Notes under the pieces: generated by a model | Database searches by the model: none | What the model was told of the DNA's origin: nothing | What the model saw: only the letters and a program-made list of their open reading frames with translations | Program-made: the position numbers and the translations under genes | In this document: positions 62,619-64,000 of the stretch, piece by piece | Numbering within the stretch: position 1 is the stretch's first letter | Layout of the letters: the number at the start of each line of letters is the position of its first letter | Origin: Strongyloides papillosus | Lineage: Eukaryota > Nematoda > Chromadorea > Rhabditida > Strongyloididae | Direction: 5' to 3' | Assembly (NCBI GenBank): GCA_005656395.1 | Contig: SRSI01000079.1 | Location: forward strand, 434,001-498,000 | Length of the DNA stretch: 64,000 nt

Positions 62619-63548
62619 GAATATAGTCATAAGTTTATTTTATTTATTGTTTCTGTTTATCAATTTTATTGTATTTTGGATATTTATAAAATTAATGACA
62701 ATTACCTTTTTAATCTCCTTTTTTATTGTTAAGGGGAATAGTTTTGTGATAAAGTTTTTATCGAAAGAAAGTATTTTAATATTTTACACGACATTAAATA
62801 TTGTCATGTTTCCTTTTAGTAAATTTGCTGAATTTTATAAAAAAAGTTTTCTTCTTTTAATGTAAATTGCTTATTTTCTCATTAGTTTCTTGTTTATGAG
62901 TTATGATAATCATATTTTTTTATAAGCCTAAACATTACTGACTCATACTAAATAGTCTAAAGCAACTTAGCTACATTCTGCTTAACATTAATAAGCTAAT
63001 CAGTCACACTAGTAGTCCAAAGTTCGTAACTTTTAAAATAATTAAATTTTAATGAGCAAAACTTTCAAAATTAAAAAAACTGAGATAAAAAACCAATGAT
63101 AAGCCATAAACATCTTCACAACTCAAAGCACTATAAAAAAACAGATAATCCCTTAAAAAAATTCCACTTCAATATTTAAAATCAAAATAAACTTCAACAA
63201 CATTATCTATAATTTCAAAAATAAAACTTCCAACAACCACTTTAACTTCCCCTTACCCTCTCCGTTCAGTATACATAAAGTTTCCTTAATGCTATAACAT
63301 CATGGCTCTCACATAATCACGTGTTTAAAGTAAACAAAAAAAGATGCTACATATTATTTTATTTATATAAAATGAATACAATATTAAATTGGTTAAATAC
63401 ATTAAATTAATTTACAATAAGATACAAAAATATACAAAATCTATACAGTTAATAAAAATAAGTTACTGCCACTACAAGAATGCGTGACCAATTACAAGAT
63501 TATAATTTTTGGGAAAAACCCATTTAGATGGCATTGCTTGTACATCCT
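62619..63548. other. Intergenic between convergent genes
   Basis: 3' flanks of the chromodomain gene (plus) and the linker histone gene (minus). The hydrophobic 95-codon frame at 62578-62865 overlaps the chromodomain gene's end and is dominated by T runs, so it is not called. No histone stem-loop is seen downstream of the histone gene. Confidence 0.5.
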
Positions 63549-63995
63549 CTATCGAGCCTTGGCAGCTCCTCTGGTACCACGAGCTCTCTTAACCTGGGAA
63601 CCATCCTTTGAAGACTCCTTTTCAGTTGTAGACTGTTTACGTTTGCGGCTTTCAGACTTGTTGGGACCATTATCAGCAATAACAAACGATCCATTAGCTC
63701 CAGTACCCGATACCTGTTTGAAGACTCCAGTATCAACTCCTTTTTTTAAAGTCCTCTTTATTTGATTATTCACCGCCTTGACACTCCTATTTCCAAGATC
63801 ATAATTATTCCTGATGAAGTTGAAAATCGCCAGGCGTGAGGAACCTTTCTTTCCACCGAGAACACCAATAGCTTTAGACACCATATCCATATAACTTGGA
63901 ATAGGTGTTCGCTTGGTACCACGGGCAACTGAGAGACCCTCCGTGGAAGAATGCGAATCGTCGAGAGATGGGAAAGAACAATCCTGGATATCCAT
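63549..63995 (-). CDS. Linker histone H1-like protein
   Basis: 148 aa, with the ATG only five bases from the window edge. The start is plausible, but an upstream exon cannot be excluded. Residues about 33-107 are a linker-histone (H15) winged-helix domain: IPSYMDMVSKAIGVLGGKKG, SSRLAIFNFI, RSVKAVNNQIKRTLKKGV and a Gly-rich wing with GANGSFVI. It binds linker DNA at the nucleosome dyad. The N-terminal arm is unusually acidic and Ser-rich. The basic tail (SRKRKQSTTE, QVKRARGTRGAAKAR) is short compared with typical H1 of about 200 aa. The lack of a 3' stem-loop suggests a polyadenylated, replication-independent H1 variant, as in C. elegans H1-like genes. Confidence 0.85.
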   Translation of the reverse strand: MDIQDCSFPSLDDSHSSTEGLSVARGTKRTPIPSYMDMVSKAIGVLGGKKGSSRLAIFNFIRNNYDLGNRSVKAVNNQIKRTLKKGVDTGVFKQVSGTGANGSFVIADNGPNKSESRKRKQSTTEKESSKDGSQVKRARGTRGAAKAR

Positions 63996-64000
63996 AAACA

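Overview
This is a very AT-rich eukaryotic window that looks like nematode nuclear DNA. The evidence is short GT-AG introns (45-57 bp in several genes), nematode-expanded families (DUF229 phosphatase-like, DUF273 glycosyltransferase-like, nematode-type GT14 and GT10 enzymes), and single-copy housekeeping genes such as dUTPase and palmitoyl-protein thioesterase 1. The extreme AT content and compact introns suggest a clade IV nematode such as Strongyloides or a relative. That placement is inference; no database was consulted.

Layout. 1-2580: degenerate roughly 355-bp direct repeats. 2581-4715: a GC-rich hairpin repeat, then a 1,878-bp mobile-type unit that ends in a foldback element with about 208-bp inverted repeats. 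4716-20288: a glycan-flavoured region with a secreted Lys/Thr-repeat protein, a decayed GT14 (core-2/I-branching type) gene, a broken type I membrane protein gene, a broken GT10 fucosyltransferase gene, an intact DUF229 gene and an intact DUF273 gene. 20698-25374: a complete Ty3/gypsy-type LTR retrotransposon on the minus strand, with LTRs that read identical and a CAAG target duplication. 25479-27356: a second copy of the 1,878-bp unit, apparently identical to the first. 27357-32569: repeats, including the same family as at 1-1480 but in the opposite orientation, plus a Helitron helicase remnant. 32570-36897: a C1GALT-like galactosyltransferase, dUTPase and PPT1. 36898-51875: about 15 kb without a recognisable gene. 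51876-54751: a CENP-B/psq-type HTH protein. 56402-58327: a BPI/LBP-family protein. 61330-62618: a multi-chromodomain protein. 63549-63995: a linker histone.

Several genes share a theme. GT14, GT10, DUF273 and C1GALT-like proteins would build or modify secretory-pathway glycans, and DUF229 proteins are also predicted luminal enzymes. In the first 14 kb three minus-strand genes of surface or secretory type are broken by different kinds of mutation, between two direct copies of the 1.88-kb unit. This looks like a fast-evolving, decaying block. The right end is different: it holds nuclear and chromatin genes with intact frames.

No tRNA, rRNA or CRISPR-like array was recognised. The most noteworthy items are the paired identical 1.88-kb units with nested foldback ends, the young retrotransposon with a hairpin at its primer-binding position, the gene-decay block, and the chromodomain protein with an unusual domain series.
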